This document shows positions 1 through 9,960 of a stretch of DNA of 64,000 bases, piece by piece. The stretch is from Stephania yunnanensis (Eukaryota; Streptophyta; Magnoliopsida; Ranunculales; Menispermaceae). The translations under genes were made by a program, and so were the position numbers. The notes beneath the pieces were generated by a model. It did no database searches, had not been told where the DNA came from, and worked only from the letters and a program-made list of their open reading frames with translations. Within the stretch, counting starts at the first letter, position 1, and the number at the start of each line of letters is the position of its first letter. The stretch lies in contig CM077591.1 of the NCBI GenBank assembly GCA_039657365.1, positions 33,951,501 to 34,015,500 of the forward strand, given 5' to 3'.

Positions 1-1057
1 TAGTTGCCTTTTGAGTACTTAGATCAATATTTCATTGCTCTTGGAGTCATTCTTTATTATTTTAGTTTATTGCTTTATTTTTCATTGCTTTTGGAGAAGA
101 TTTAAAATTTTAAAGTATGTATTCTAGAGGTATTTGTCTACGTCATTTATTTAAATTATTTAGACTTTATTTATGATATGAGTTTGTCGATCTAAATAAT
201 GGTCGAACATGAACTAGATCCGTTTTGCTATGTAGTTATGATGAGATGATTATGTGCTTAATGCTTTAATACAATCGTATTCTTTAAGTCACTATTTTAA
301 TAGATTATTATTTATTGATTTTAGTCATGATCTTTGAAGTGCATGCATAGTCTAGAACGTGTATTGTGATATTTAGATCCATTATCTAATTTGAAGTAGT
401 AACTAGGATTGTTTTAACGGTATGACTATTTAGATGTCTTTGGTAAATTTGAGATTTAAATCTACTATTTAAGTGGCGTCTTGAAGGTGTTAGATTTAGT
501 AGTTCTAAGTTTTCATAAGTGTAATGTGGTTTTATTTCAAGAAGTTAACGTCTTTGTGTATTCAAAAGGGTTAGCTCAATAAAATTAGAGCGTGACTTTT
601 CCAACGTATAAAGAGAACTAATGGTCGGCTAAAGGTTGTTTACTTACTTATGATTAGAGTTTAATGATTCGTGGAACATTATAAAGTATGTTCATAATTA
701 TCTGATTGAAGCAATATGTTTGGATGCAAAACGGATTATTGTTTCATTATTCTGGATGTTTGTTTAGATATTTATTTATCATCGAATTGAATCTATTTTA
801 TTCATAGGGAATTTGGATAGTGTTTTTTAAGTTAATATAATTAGTTAATTATTATTATATTAAAGATTGAATTATTAATTTTAATTACTATTTAAATTAA
901 TTAATCAAATTAAAGTACAAATAATAAAAACCATTAAAAGTCTTTTTTCGTAGAGAAGTTTGATAACCTGTGAAGACGATTCCCACTTATCACTACTATA
1001 AAATATTTAAAGTTTAATATATGATGGAGATTTATTGTACATACTCGACATGTCTCA
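1..1057 (+). repeat. Family A LTR, 3' part (cut by window start)
   Basis: This is the 3' two thirds of an Athila-like LTR. It matches the LTR at 3185-4648 in the same order: the 'acttagatcaatatttcat' stretch, the 'gaagatt' block, the 'gagctagatccgtttt' block and the closing CATaCTCGACATGTcTCA. It stops at 1057 on CA. The next base begins Copia integrase sequence on the other strand, so this LTR (solo, or the 3' LTR of an element lying left of the window) inserted into that Copia element. The start lies outside the window, so no target duplication can be checked. Confidence 0.8.
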
Positions 1058-1812
1058 ACAACATTCTGAGCAATAAACATTTAATTCTCAGTGGGATTAT
1101 AAAAGTATTATTCTCTGGTCTTCTTAGGATAACCACAAAAAGACACTTGCTAGATTTGGCTACTTATTTTATTGAGATTTGTCATCGTATGAAAACCTCG
1201 CAGCCTCAAATCTTTAGGAAATATAAACTAGGTCTCTTCCCAAACCATATTTTATATGGTGTATTATCAACCGCTTTAGAAAGGATGCCATTTAGTGTAA
1301 ACGTTGTTGATTCTAAAGGATATCCCCAAAAGAAATGGGGAAATCTAAACGATTCATTATAGATCTAACCATATCTAATAAAGATTGATTTCTCCTTTCA
1401 AAAACATCATTCCATTATGAAGTTACTGGTGGAGAACTTGGGACAATCCCATAGTTTCTAAAAATGATCATGAGATTCTTTCCTCAAACATCATCGAAGT
1501 ACTTTTATGGTTTTACTAAGTTGATTTTGCACTTCATTTTGAAACGTTCGAAACATCTCAAATAATTCAACTTTATGTTTCATCAAATACACATAACTAA
1601 ATCTATTGAAATCATCAGTGAATGTAATAAAGTATTGATAACCTTATTTAGTCATTGTGTTTATAGAATTGTATATATCAGTGTGTATTAGACCTGATAA
1701 ATCACTTTCCCTTTCACTGTGTCCAGTGAATGGACTCTTAGTTATTTTGCCTAATAAATCAGATACGCATGTTTCTTCAGATTCTAAATAATATGAATCT
1801 AAAAATTTAGTT
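1058..1812 (-). pseudogene. pol: Copia integrase remnant
   Basis: Minus-strand decayed Ty1/copia integrase. Reading leftwards from 1812 the visible pieces are the pre-core segment LDSYYLESEETC, then LLGKITKSPFTGHSER, GYQYFITFTDDFNRFSYVYL of the catalytic core, the region equivalent to 'GVSERRNRTLLDMV', WGYPLEST, TPYKIWFGKRPS and a tail ending YFYNPTEN near 1080. Frame changes and stops are frequent, and the central catalytic-acid segment is badly eroded. The remnant is cut on the left by the family A LTR at 1057. It continues on the right, beyond the small transposon at 1813-2294, into the protease and gag of the same element. Family assignment is firm; no function remains. Confidence 0.85.
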
Positions 1813-2294
1813 AAAATAGTCGGAATAATCCAAAAATTTCACTTTTATGTCTAAATAATCACAAATTAATAAATAATCTCAATCTTTATTTTTTGCGTCA
1901 ATTTTGACACAATCCCTTTTTTAGATAAGTTTAGGTGTGACGTATGAAATTGATAAATTAAATTGCTAGCTAAATGAGGTTATTTAAATTTCGACATCAA
2001 AATAATCTCGAACTTTTGAGTTTCATCCGCATTAAACTAATTATTTTGTATTTGTGTGAGTTTTAACATTTTAACTTCATAATCAATCTCTTTTACTTCT
2101 TAAAACTTAAACCACCTCATTAAAATAGAATAACTCTACTAATTTCATATGCCACATCAACATCAATTTGCCAAAAAAAATTAATCGGGCCAAAATTGGC
2201 ACAAAACACAAAATTTGAAATTATTTAGACAGGATTAATAATTTGGGATTATTTGGACACAAAAAAGAAAGTTAGGGATTATTGTGACTATTTT
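1813..2294. mobile_element. Small inverted-repeat transposon (MITE-like)
   Basis: A noncoding stretch of about 480 bases interrupts Copia pol. Its ends are inverted copies. The left end reads AAAATAGTCggAATAATCC, followed by 'tttatgtctaaataatcaca'. The right end, complemented, reads AAAATAGTCacAATAATCC, followed by 'ttttgtgtccaaataatccc'. The flanking Copia peptide reads ELHKDG on one side and ILTKFLDS on the other, which fits continuous coding sequence before the insertion. No clear target duplication is visible, so the superfamily (Mutator-, hAT- or other-like) is undecided. Confidence 0.65.
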
Positions 2295-3184
2295 TCCATC
2301 TTTATGGAGTTCAGAAATGTGTTTCTTTTTTAAATGGCTAAGACGACAATTCTAAAAAATAAGTTTACTTCAAATCATTTAACTTGAATATATTTGTATT
2401 TATGTTAAAGATAGGAGTATCTGTGGACTTTTCATGTTTAGAATATAAATACCATCAAAAAATCAACATTCGCATAGAAAACACCTTTAGGAGAAATGGA
2501 GCAATAATTATTTACAACAATAAGAGAAAAACCATCTAAATCAAAACATGAAACTGAAATGATATTTTTGCTCAAGGCAGAGACATAATAACAATTTTTT
2601 AAAACTAAAACAAGTCCACTATATAAAGTTAACTCAACACATTCTACAACCAATGCAACATCATTGGCTACATTTCCAACTCATAGGATAACTTCTCATT
2701 TTTTCAGTTTTCTACTTTTTGTGAGTCCTTGCATATTAATACAAATGTAAGATCCACATTTAGTATCCAATACCCAGGAATCAATAGTAGATAAGTTACA
2801 TTCAATAACGTAAATACATGAACTAGTAGTCGCACTACTATTCTTTTTCCTTAGATCTTCTTGTTAGAGATCACGATTCCTGAACAAATAACTAGGTGCA
2901 TTACAGAAATGAAAATTTTCTTCATTCTATTTTTTTCTTCCATGAATGTGATGTAGGAGTAGCCTTAGGCTGGACTTATTCCACAGGCATTAAGATAGGT
3001 ACAACAGCCTTGACAAATTTACCCTTGCTTTGGTTCTTCATGTTCATAACATTTCTTTATAAACCATCAACACATTAGTAGAGGACTTCTTGACATTTTC
3101 TCAGCAATCTTAAGCATCAAATGCAACTTTAAGATGTATCTCTCCATGTTATTCATATTATAGCTCATCACTAATTGCGAGTAG
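2295..3184 (-). pseudogene. gag-pol: Copia gag C-terminus, protease and pre-integrase remnant
   Basis: Minus-strand continuation of the Copia element at 1058. From the right: a gag piece with SYNMNNMERYILKLHLMLK near 3120-3170; a zinc-knuckle relic FHFCNAPSYLFRNR near 2880-2910 (only two of the expected Cys/His positions are clear); protease sequence STIDSWVLDTKCGSYICINM near 2760, where the usual active-site Asp-Ser/Thr-Gly reads D-T-K; then the pre-integrase segment SGLVLVLKNCYYVSALSKN and IISVSCFDLDGF within a 71-codon open stretch at 2438-2653. It ends at the inverted-repeat transposon. On the right it is cut by a family A LTR. The protein is nonfunctional because of frameshifts and the changed active site. 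Confidence 0.85.
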
Positions 3185-4648
3185 TGACAAGTTAATAATT
3201 AGACATGTTTTATAGCATATTTTATGATGATTTTAAATGTAAAAGATTTATTACACAAGGTTCTCTTGTTTTTGTTATTTTAGATGAAAAACAGAATATA
3301 TAAAGAAATGCAGTATAAAAAGGAAGATTATGATGGGATTAATCAAGTGGAAAGAGTATGCAAATCATTACCAAGAAATCAAGGAAAAAACTAGATTTCA
3401 ACACTAAAGATTCTCCAGTGATTCCTATATACATAGAATCATCACTCAGATTAGTGGAAATAGAGACAATAATCCTCAGGATTCTTCCCGCAATTCCATT
3501 TAAACTTGAATTGTTGAAGAATTGCTTAGACTGATTTCATGAATTTTAGATAATTACGAGTATTTTTAATTGGTTTGAGATTTTTACTATCTAGAATACT
3601 ATAAATACGCCCTAAGGCTTCAAAATTAGTTGCCATTTAATACTTAGATCAATATTTCATAACTCTATGAGCTATTCTTTATTGTTTTAGTTTATTGCTT
3701 TGTTGTTCATTAATTTTGAAGAAGATTTCAAGATTTTAAGTATTTATTCCATAGGTATTTATTTCATTCTTTTATTTATATTATCGCGATATTATTTATG
3801 ATTATAAGTGAGTAGTTTATCAATCTAAACAAATTTTAAACATGAGCTAGATCCGTTTTACAATATAATTAAAATGAGAAGATTATGGGATTAATGTTCT
3901 AAACCAATAGTATTTTTTGATTCATTAGTTCGATAAATTATCATCTATTTATTTAATCATGATATTTGTATTGTATGGATAGTCTAAAATGTGTATTGTG
4001 ACATTTGGATATATTATCTAATTAAATTAGTAACTATGATTGTTTCAAAGTTCTAACTGTTTAGAAATCCTTGGTCAATTTGAGATATAAATCAAATGTT
4101 GAAGTAGTTTTTCGAAGAGGTTAGATTCAGTAATTTGAAGTTTTCATAAATTGTAATAAGGTTTTATTGAGTGAAGTTAATGTCTTTCTGTAATCAAAGG
4201 AGTTAGCTCAAATAAAATTAGAACGTGTAAAGTATGCTAAAGGTTGTTTACTTATTTATGATTAGAGTTTGATGATCACTGGTATTGTGTAAAGTATGCT
4301 CATCACTATAAGATTGAAGTAACTTGTTTGGATGCAAAATGGATTGATATTTTTTTTTTATATTTGTTTAGATATTTATTTTTGATTGAATTGAATTTAT
4401 TTTATTGATAGTGAATTTGGATTGTGTTAGTTACGTTAGTATAATTACATAATTATTATTATAGAGTTTAATTACTATTTTAAACAAGTTAATAAAATTA
4501 AGGTAAAAATAATAAAAATCATTAAAAGTCCTTTTTGCTAGAGAGGTTTAATAAATCCCTATGGAGACAATTCCCACTTACCACTACTACAAAATATTAA
4601 AAGTATAATATAGGAGGAAAATTTATTGTACATGCTCGACAAGTATTA
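3185..4648 (+). repeat. Family A 5' LTR
   Basis: Complete LTR of about 1.46 kb. It starts TGACAAGTTAATAATTAGAC, the family A terminus, immediately after Copia gag. It ends near CATGCTCGACaAGTaTTA, where the usual closing CA has become TA. A primer-binding site follows after a short T-rich spacer, which makes this a 5' LTR. A TATA-like signal lies at 3600. The inner half repeats the sequence at 1-1057. The motif 'gtgattcct' and related GATT words occur in the first 300 bases, as in other family A LTRs. Confidence 0.85.
3600..3608 (+). promoter_or_regulatory. TATA box of family A LTR
   Basis: TATAAATAC sits about 415 bases into the LTR, with a CT-containing stretch and 'gccctaaggctt' just after it. 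That position is plausible for the U3/R border of a 1.46 kb LTR. The call rests on sequence only; no transcript start is known here. Confidence 0.45.
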
Positions 4649-4654
4649 ATTTTT

Positions 4655-4671
4655 TGAACTGTTGTCGAGGA
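4655..4671 (+). other. Decayed tRNA-Asp primer-binding site
   Basis: TGaacTGTTGtCGaGGA follows the LTR after a short T-rich spacer. It aligns to TGGCGCCGTTGCCGGGGA, the site complementary to the 3' end of plant tRNA-Asp that Athila-type elements use for minus-strand priming. One base is missing and several are changed. The spacing to the LTR matches the minus-strand copy at 25505-25522. Confidence 0.7.
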
Positions 4672-4826
4672 TTTAAACATAATTTCGTAGGAGTTTTAAA
4701 CATTATATAGTCTATCCACTTCTAGTTCTTATTCCACAGGATCCTTACATCCGTTTGATATTGAGCTAAATAGGATATTTAACCATAATCTAAGGCAACA
4801 ACAATATAGAGAACCCACCTACCATA

Positions 4827-6540
4827 ATGGAAGAAAATAATATTTTTAATATTAATAACAACAATGATAATAGACGACTAACCTTTGGGCAAGCCAATTA
4901 AGATATTATTGCTTATGAACCAATGCATATTGTCTATCCTAACGGATTTTCGAAATTTCGATTTAGATCAGGATTCATTAGTGATCTACGTAACTTCTAT
5001 GGTGAAGAAAATTTATAAGGGAATACCAACATAAAGTCAATGAGATGAAACCTAAAGAATGCGCGTTAAAACAAGTCAAACTTAAAGCTTTTCCTTTTGT
5101 ATTGAAAAATCAAGCCCAAAATTGGTTGTTTTATCTTCCTAAAGATTTGATAACCACATGGGCTTCAATGTTAGAAGCTTTCCTAGATCAATATATGCCT
5201 GCAAGAAAATTATTGTTCATAGAACACAAATCGCAATTGTGAAAATGAAAGATGATGAAAATTTTAATAAATTTTGGGATATGTTTTAAAGATTAATTTC
5301 ATCTTGTCCACAACAAGGATACTCTCTAAGAGCCTCATAACGATACTTTTGTGAAGAACTAAATCATTTTGAACAAAGACTATTAGATATCGTATGTGGT
5401 GGATTATTATTCGATGGTACACCAGCTCTAGAAAAAAAAGATATTAATAAGATAGCCAAGCAATCTAAAAAATATGGTAAAAAAATCAATATATCATAAA
5501 AGAAACTTTATGAAGTTAATAATAAAACAAGTAATAAGTTTGATGGAAACGTTGATGAACTATCTAACATGGTTAAACTACTACTAAAAAATAGATCACA
5601 TAAAGTTAAAACATGTGGATTTTGTAATGAAGTTACGCATCCTACCGATGCATTTACTACTTTTCAAGAAGATAACAATGAAAGAATTCAATACGGTAAT
5701 GAACCAATATTCTGGTCATCCTAGAAATCAATATAATAACAACAATTACTACAGTGGAAAATCGAATACGAGTTTTAGCTATGGTCCAAAAAATTAAAAT
5801 CATACAACTTATAAACCGAGAGCACCAACACAACCTACGCCAATGCAATAACCTCAACGAACTATTCAACCTATGCAACCAAATTTAGAATAAATATTAC
5901 ATAAATTTATAATCAATGTCATAAAATCTTTAAGAAAATTTCTCCAAACTAGAAAAACATTGATACGTCTATTAACAAGCTAAAAACCAATTAATTCAAG
6001 TGACTTCACAAATCAAAAAGCTAAGCAATCAAACTAAAGTAACTACTCAAACTTCAAATACTACTAATTGAGCCAAGTTAATACTTTAATTTTGTAAATA
6101 CGAAAAATAAAATCGAATATGCAAGAAAAGACAAAAAAAGAGGTAAAAAGAAAATTAAAGCAACGAAGACAATGGAACAGGAAAAAGAAGTGATGATGAA
6201 AAATTTCATTGCCACTAGAGAATTGATGGCCAAATAAGTAAAATAAACACCTTTTTTCGAAAAAGCTACTCATGGTGTTTAGCCAAAGTTGAAGCCTTTG
6301 AAAAAGCTCCAAAAAATTATGAATTAGTTAACCAAGTCAAAGTAAACAATATTTAGGAATCGAACGAAGATACTCATTCTAATTCTACCGTTCCATAATG
6401 ATTAACAAATGCTAGGGAAGAAGATACTAAAGAAGGCATATCTAGATCATTTAGGAAATCAGAGATTAATGAAGTTTTAACTAAGTCAAATCATGAATGC
6501 ATTGAATATAAGACAAGTTTTTAGAAGAGACTATTACGAT
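4827..6540 (+). pseudogene. gag: Family A gag, decayed
   Basis: Athila-like gag. An ATG at 4827 opens MEENNIFNINNNND. Further on come PNGFSKFRFRSGFI, then the Retrotrans_gag core LKAFPFVLKNQAQNWLFYLP with TTWASMLEAFLDQYMPARK (about 5045-5240). The zinc-knuckle relic CGFCNEVTHPTDAF lies near 5618; the expected final Cys is Phe. An Asn-rich segment follows, then a charged Lys/Glu region with ELMAK and, near 6410, NAREEDTKEGISRSFRKSEI. The last parts are colinear with ORF1 at 43906-45687. There are many stops and frameshifts. The sequence breaks off at 6540, where a chromoviral primer site begins, before any protease. Confidence 0.85.
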
Positions 6541-6553
6541 TGGTATCAGAGCA
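6541..6553 (+). other. tRNA-Met primer-binding site without its LTR
   Basis: TGGTATCAGAGCa is the classic plant primer site complementary to initiator tRNA-Met, used by chromoviral and Copia elements. Here it abuts family A gag directly. No LTR lies upstream, so the chromoviral internal region begins exactly at the point where minus-strand DNA synthesis would start. Confidence 0.8.
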
Positions 6554-6839
6554 TAGGTTTAGAGAACTTTATGGTTCAAGGCATTATGATACCGATATAG
6601 TTCGTATCTGAGACTAGTTCTCGATAAGTATACCATAAATTTGATTATAATGCTAACCTTAGATGTGGAAACCAAATGATCCTTGCCTACAAACTATTAG
6701 TTGGGAAGTGAACCAAAGTGAGATGGGGTTTTTTTATATGTACATGTTAGTTTCTATATGTATATATACATTATCTATGTAGCTGTTGGTGTCGTGAACA
6801 TCGTCAAATTGTAGAGCAAAATAGTAGATCAATGTGAGA

Positions 6840-7615
6840 TTGGAGATTGCAGCAGCTCAAGTGGTGCAAACTTTTCCAGTCGTTATCGCACTATTAGTAG
6901 AGACAGTTGATAATGTACCATCTCCAATGGCACATCTTCCGACACATTAGTCATGGTCCAACTTGTGAAGGACTTTGTCAAGCTCAAGCTAGCCTACTTC
7001 AATGGAGTAAGGAAATTCGAGAAGATCGAGAAGTGGGTACTGTCTCAAGAGAAGCTTCATAGGGTATTGAAGATTGAGGATACACTTCGAGCAGAGATCT
7101 TATCATACACTCTTGAGAGAGAAACGTTGATGTTTTATTATGTATGATAATAGCTTCTCGTGGAGAGTTTGAGACATGGGAAGCTTTCAAGCGGAAGTTT
7201 TGTCAACAGTATTTCCTATATGCAGTAATGAAGAGATTGAGAAAGGAATTCATAGACCTAAGACAAAGAGTAGAGGAGTGTATGATGCAGTATATGGATC
7301 GATATGATTACCTAAGGTAGTTAATTGTGGACTTAATTAGAGACGCCTAGTTGAAATAGGTGGAGTAGAGTTGCATGCAGACTTTAGAAGTCTTAATGTA
7401 TTAAAGTTCGACGTGTTATTAGGGATAGATTTGCTAGCAGTGTATCATGCACATATCGACTGTTTCAGTAAGACAATGATATTTGAGATTGCAGGACATC
7501 CGATATTTACCTATAGATGCAGTACATCAAGAGGCAAGTACGTGAGAGGTCGACTTGCAACTAATGGAGAGATGGAGACTCTGGTAGCATTGTATGCAGT
7601 GGTAGATAGCTAGGG
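6840..7615 (+). pseudogene. gag-pol: Chromoviral gag and protease remnant
   Basis: Ty3/gypsy gag is readable as LKLAYFNGVRKFEKIEKWVL (about 6980-7040), then, after a frame change, WEAFKRKFCQQYF and RKEFIDLRQRVEECMMQYMD (7170-7300). Protease C-terminal sequence follows at 7371-7490: VLKFDVLLGIDLLAVYHAHI, the FDVLLGMDWL-type motif of Tekay-like protease. The zinc finger and the protease active-site half are missing, lost in a deletion around 7325. The segment ends with a stop near 7611, just before reverse transcriptase sequence that lacks its catalytic part. Confidence 0.85.
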
Positions 7616-7624
7616 ACCCGGATT

Positions 7625-8345
7625 TTGAGGGAGCACTAACTATGCGCCAAGTTCAGGAAGTGTAAATTTTGGCTTCCTAAGGTCAAGTTTTTGGGGTACG
7701 TCATTAGAGTCGCAGGGATTGCAGTAAATCTAGCAAAGATACAAGTGATTATGGATTGGTTGTCACCAACGGTAGTGGCAGAGATTAGGAACTTTTTAAG
7801 TTTAGCTGGGTACTACCACCGATTTGTAAAGGATTTCTCGAAAATTACTTCACTAATTACCAAATTGACATAAAATGACATCATTTTTCCATGGACAGAG
7901 GCATGTGAGCAGGCATTTGATGAGTTGAAGAGATTGTTAACTACTGCACTATTATTGGTATTGCCTGAGGATAGAAAAGGATTTTTAGTATACACAGATG
8001 TTTCTCATATGGGTTTAGGATATGTACTGATGCAAAGCAGAGGAGTTGTTGCATATGCCTCAAAACGGCTGAAGATACTTGAGAAGAACTATCCCACACA
8101 CGACTTAGAGTTGGCAACGATTATGTTCGTGCTATAGGTGTGGAGACATCATATGTATCGAGAGCAATTCACACTTTTTAGTGATCAAAAGAGTATGAAG
8201 TATCTCTTCACATAGAAGGAGCTGAATATGAGACAGTGCAAATGGTTGGAAATCATTAAGGACTGAGACTTTTCCTTAGAGTATCACCAAGGAAAAGCCA
8301 GCATAGTTGAAGATGCACTGAGTAGGATATCGGTTAGAGATGTTG
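7625..8345 (+). pseudogene. pol: Chromoviral RT C-terminus and RNase H remnant
   Basis: This begins at the end of reverse transcriptase: CAKFRKCKFWLPKVKFLGYV, then SPTVVAEIRNFLSLAGYYHR. The fingers and palm, including the YxDD box, are absent, so about 0.9 kb was lost between the protease and here. RNase H follows: VLPEDRKGFLVYTDVSHMGL (first catalytic Asp of VYTDVS kept), GVVAYASKRLKILEKNYPTH, DLELATIMFVL, DQKSMKYLFT and EYHQGKASIVEDALSR near 8280-8330. Several single stops interrupt the frame, but it shifts little. RNase H is among the better preserved domains of the window. Confidence 0.9.
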
Positions 8346-9920
8346 ATGTTGTCGGATGTCAACTGACGCATGAGTATGGGATACTCAAGGCAGCGGCGAC
8401 AGCATGTCAAAGAGAGGTTCCTATAGATACTCTTATTCATATTCGTGCATAGATGATTGTATAGACCATGTCTACATAGAGAGCGTGAAAGGGTTAGAGG
8501 ACCGACAACTTGTACTCAAGGTTCAATGAGTTAGAGCAAAGTATAAATTATGTTTATTAGATGGATACATCAGATCAATACCTAAGATACAGAGGTAGAC
8601 TGTGGATACCATCTGTGGCAAAGCTGAGATATGAGGGTTTTTAGGAGTCACACCATTCCTGATTCACCGTTCATCCGGGTAGGACCAAAAATGTACCATG
8701 ACATGAAGAGATATTTCTAGTGGCCTGGGATGAAGGCAGATGTGTTTGAGTTTATCATGAACTAAGGGATTTGTCAACAGGTGAAGGATAAGCATCGCTG
8801 ACCTGGAGGGTTGCTACAGCCTCTTCCCATTCCACGATAGAAGTGGGAAGAAATTTTTATGAACTTTTTCAGAGGGCTACCGAGGACTAACGGGAGACAA
8901 GATTCGATAAGGGTGATAGTTAACAGATTCTCAAAGTTTGCTCATTTCTTGTATGTAGTAGCACACTACAACTTTAATCAGCCTAGTGTACTGTTTAAGG
9001 TAAAGAGATTATTGGGTTGCATGGGGTACCATTGGTAATCATGTCAGCTAAAAATGTTATGTATATGTCCAAGATAATGCAGGAGCAGTATGGTACGCGC
9101 CTGCAATTCAGTATAGTTTTTCATCCTCAGACTAATGGGCTGACTAAGAAATTGATTCAGATCTTCAAGGATATGCTCCGGGATTGTGTATTAGAGTTTG
9201 GCGAATCTTAGGAGGAGTACCTACCATTGTATGAGTTTGCTTATAATAATAGTTATCAGGTCAGTACTAAGATGGCACCATTTGAGGCTATATTTGGCAG
9301 ATAGTGTCACTCGACTTCATATTGCACTGAGTTAGAGGACTGAGAGATTGTGGGGACTGAGATTGTTGTTAGCCACACAGAGAAGGTGAAACTAATCCGT
9401 CAAAGGCTCAAGGGTGCCTATAAGAGACAGAAAAAAGTATGCTAACAAGTATTATGGTGATCTCACGTACACCTAGGGAGCTTTTATTTATTTAAAGGTT
9501 TCCTCTCAAGAGAGCCTTTAGAGATTTGGGGTGAAAGGAAAGCTTGCACCGAGATTCATCGAGCCTTTTAGGATTAAGAAATGGGTCTTGAAAGTCACAT
9601 CAAGCTTGAGCTACCTCCACAGATGTCAAGGATTCATCTGGTCTTCCATATATTTATGTTATGATTAGTTGAGTTAAGAGAAGGAGTATAAGTGGTAGTT
9701 GACTTGAGTCGGATCGACATGATAGGATATTACCAGTGAGGAGCAACTTATTCAGATCCTGCATCGAAGGGTACAATAGTTGAGAACAAGTATGTCTTGA
9801 AAGTACTTGTCAAATGGCAATTCCACGACTATACGGAAGTCACTTGGGAGTTGGAAGACTATATGATAGATGGATTCCCGTACTTTTTTAAGTAAGGTAT
9901 AAACTTAACTGGAGTTTTAA
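8346..9920 (+). pseudogene. pol: Chromoviral integrase with chromodomain-like tail
   Basis: Domain order: RNase H-integrase linker, RYRGRLWIPSVAKL near 8590, an HHCC zinc region with a surviving ICQQVKDKHR (8770-8800), the catalytic core (8860-9200) and a C-terminal part. The three catalytic acids appear lost: the position of 'VDRFSK' reads VNRFSK, 'SDRD' reads SAKN, and 'TDGQTERTIQ' reads TNGLTKKLIQ. After YNNSYQVSTKMAPFEAIFGR comes a barrel-like region. At 9770-9893 lies KYVLKVLVKWQFHDYTEVTW with an ELEDYM..GFPYFF end, like the chromodomain-like tail of Tekay/Del elements. Stops and frameshifts occur throughout. Confidence 0.88.
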
Positions 9921-9960
9921 TTTCAAGGACGAAATTCCAATTAGTTAGGAAGATTTTTCA

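Noticed and set aside
6541..6553. TGGTATCAGAGC considered as part of a tRNA gene
   Set aside because: Only the primer-complementary segment is present here and at 37259. No cloverleaf sequence surrounds it, and retroelement domains follow.
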